Shown here in pieces: positions 63,266 to 64,000 of a DNA stretch of 64,000 nt. Where the stretch lies: positions 28,438 to 92,437 of the forward strand of contig CAZWBR010000009.1 of the NCBI GenBank assembly GCA_964632305.1, in the 5' to 3' direction. Source of the stretch: CAZWBR01 sp964632305. GTDB taxonomy: Bacteria > Bacteroidota > Bacteroidia > Bacteroidales > Prolixibacteraceae. The notes beneath the pieces are model-generated. The model made no database searches, was not told where the DNA came from, and was given only the letters and a program-made list of their open reading frames with translations. The first letter of the stretch is position 1; every line of letters starts with the position of its first letter. The translations under genes were made by a program, and so were the position numbers.

Positions 63266-63372
63266 AACCCCTATCAATGGCTGAGCAATATGGAGGATTC
63301 CGGGAAAGCAGGCTGTGTGGAAAAGAACGATGAGAAATGCACCCGGTTTCCGGAATAATTGATCGTACAGGT

Positions 63373-63476
63373 ACAAAAACAAAAAAAGCCGAAGTCGATG
63401 ACTTCAGCTTTTTCGCTCCTCATCCCGAATCTTCGGGATACGACCTACAGATTAATCCCGACGCCTCGGGACTGCC
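63373..63476 (-). repeat. tRNA-like/terminator repeat unit, copy 1
   Basis: Read on the minus strand, the unit runs from AGTCCCGAGGCGTCGGGATT, through AATCTGTAGGTCGT and the palindrome ATCCCGAAGATTCGGGAT, to GAGGAGCGAAAAAGCTGAAG and a terminator-like hairpin AAGCTGAAGTC atc GACTTCGGCTT with T7. The middle part recalls the variable and T regions of a tRNA, but the arms are altered. It abuts the stop codon of the GIY-YIG gene and is similar to copies 2 and 3. Confidence 0.6.
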
Positions 63477-63782
63477 CTACCCAATCTTTAGAACATGTTT
63501 GATTAACTCGTCATAGAACTCTTTATTTCCTTTATTCTCTAGTAGTTTTAGGATGAATTTTTTGCTTTTTTGATTCTTAATGAATCGTTCAATCTTTAAA
63601 GCATCAGCTCGATTTTCACTAACAGGAAAATCCGTCAATAACACCCATGGGATAAATTTAGCAGTAAATTTTGTCGTCTCAATCGGATGGTTGTGTTCGT
63701 ATAGGCGCTTTTGAACGTCTGACGTTTGGCCAATATAGTATTTGTCGGCAAGATTGGAATATAGGATATAAATGTAAAACAT
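63477..63782 (-). CDS. GIY-YIG nuclease family protein (UPF0213-like, single domain)
   Basis: A 101-residue protein with the GIY-YIG core: YIYILYS (first strand), KYYIGQTSDVQKRLYEHN (second strand with the catalytic Arg) and the metal-binding Glu in ALKIERFIKNQKS. The single-domain form without an added DNA-binding domain is common in Bacteroidota and is found in many copies per genome. Its cleavage target is unknown. The gene lies between copies 1 and 2 of a tRNA-like repeat, with its stop codon touching copy 1, which suggests mobility (inference). It is distinctly AT-rich compared with neighbours. Confidence 0.9.
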   Translation of the reverse strand: MFYIYILYSNLADKYYIGQTSDVQKRLYEHNHPIETTKFTAKFIPWVLLTDFPVSENRADALKIERFIKNQKSKKFILKLLENKGNKEFYDELIKHVLKIG

Positions 63783-63790
63783 AAAATCAA

Positions 63791-63933
63791 GTTAATGCAA
63801 AAATGGCAGATAGTCAAGACTTCAGCTTGTTCGCTCCTTATCCTGAGATGGAATTGACTTGAGAAACTACCTACGGATTAATCCCGAATGATCGGGACCG
63901 CTCAAACCAACTGAGTTACTTGCAGAGGAATTA
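63791..63933 (-). repeat. tRNA-like/terminator repeat unit, copy 2, with tRNA D-arm remnant
   Basis: On the minus strand GTAACTCAGTTGGTTTGAGC (about 63900-63919) closely resembles the D arm of bacterial tRNAs. It is followed by GTCCCGATCATTCGGGATT in place of an anticodon arm, then AATCCGTAGGT, AGGATAAGGAGCGAACAAGC and a decayed copy of the terminator-like hairpin. The acceptor and T stems do not close, so it is not a working tRNA gene. Confidence 0.55.
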
Positions 63934-63939
63934 ATAGGG

Positions 63940-64000
63940 TTAGTGCAAAAACAAAAAAAGCCGAAGTCGGGGGCTTTAGCTTAATCGCTGCTCATCTCGG
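63940..64000 (-). repeat. tRNA-like/terminator repeat unit, copy 3 (cut by window edge)
   Basis: On the minus strand GAGATGAGCAGCGATTAAGC leads into AAAGCCCCCGACTTCGGCTT with T7, GTTTTTGCACTAAC. This matches the end of copies 1 and 2 and shows that the repeat continues beyond the window. Confidence 0.5.

Noticed and set aside
63835..63925. A functional tRNA gene at the right edge
   Set aside because: Only the D arm is tRNA-like; acceptor, anticodon and T stems do not form properly.

Overview
The window looks like a chromosomal segment of a Bacteroidota bacterium, most likely class Bacteroidia (genus not assignable by eye). Evidence seen in the sequence: several promoters of the Bacteroidota type (TTTG, about 19 bp, TANNTTTG, for example at 53045-53073 and 22778-22808); almost no Shine-Dalgarno sequences; an ECF sigma/FecR pair; families largely restricted to this phylum (DUF4834, DUF5723, bacterial GH3-type adenylating enzyme); and histidine breakdown through a fused FtcD. 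No plasmid, phage or complete insertion sequence is seen, and there is no SusC/SusD pair.

Layout. 1-2639: a minus-strand operon of lipoprotein, LytS-like histidine kinase and LytTR response regulator (cut by the window edge), with a 21-bp-spaced direct repeat in front of it that could be its own operator. 2897-6535: cysS and a two-gene radical SAM/DUF4130 unit. 6850-14267: housekeeping and miscellaneous genes (YbaK-like deacylase, pgeF, comB, deoxynucleoside kinase, GH3-like enzyme, cvpA, MBL hydrolase), with a 1.4-kb decayed gap at 7312-8739. 14449-22687: glyS, DUF4834, an outer-membrane DUF5723 protein with a lipoprotein, a 912-residue envelope protein and a U32 peptidase. 23006-25264: a secreted fructanase and a PHP phosphatase. 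27024-35765: dxs, DUF177-rpmF, bactofilin, Na/Pi cotransporter, MMPL exporter and a short-chain polyprenyl synthase. 35800-43482: a C-S lyase-type aminotransferase divergent from a complete hutH-hutU-hutI-ftcD operon that converts histidine to glutamate and loads the formimino carbon onto tetrahydrofolate. 43594-45966: class A penicillin-binding protein. 46933-52789: ECF sigma, FecR, STN-domain protein and an MG2/plug-domain protein. 53102-53185: tRNA-Leu(CAA). 53323-62788: plant-polysaccharide enzymes (GH2 beta-galactosidase, tannase/feruloyl-esterase family, GH51 arabinofuranosidase, serine hydrolase), then a DUF3795 protein and a GIY-YIG nuclease set among tRNA-like repeats.

The most unusual content is non-coding. 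Three intergenic elements (about 8110-8232, 25392-25532, 46145-46270) share one design: a 120-140 bp imperfect palindrome whose inside is built from degenerate 11-bp repeats that switch orientation near the centre. Two of them have 15-19 bp terminal inverted repeats with one mismatch. The elements at 8.1 and 46.1 kb are clearly homologous and lie in opposite orientation. I do not recognise a named family. A second candidate system is the GIY-YIG gene at the right edge, bordered by copies of a unit joining tRNA-like sequence to a terminator-like hairpin.
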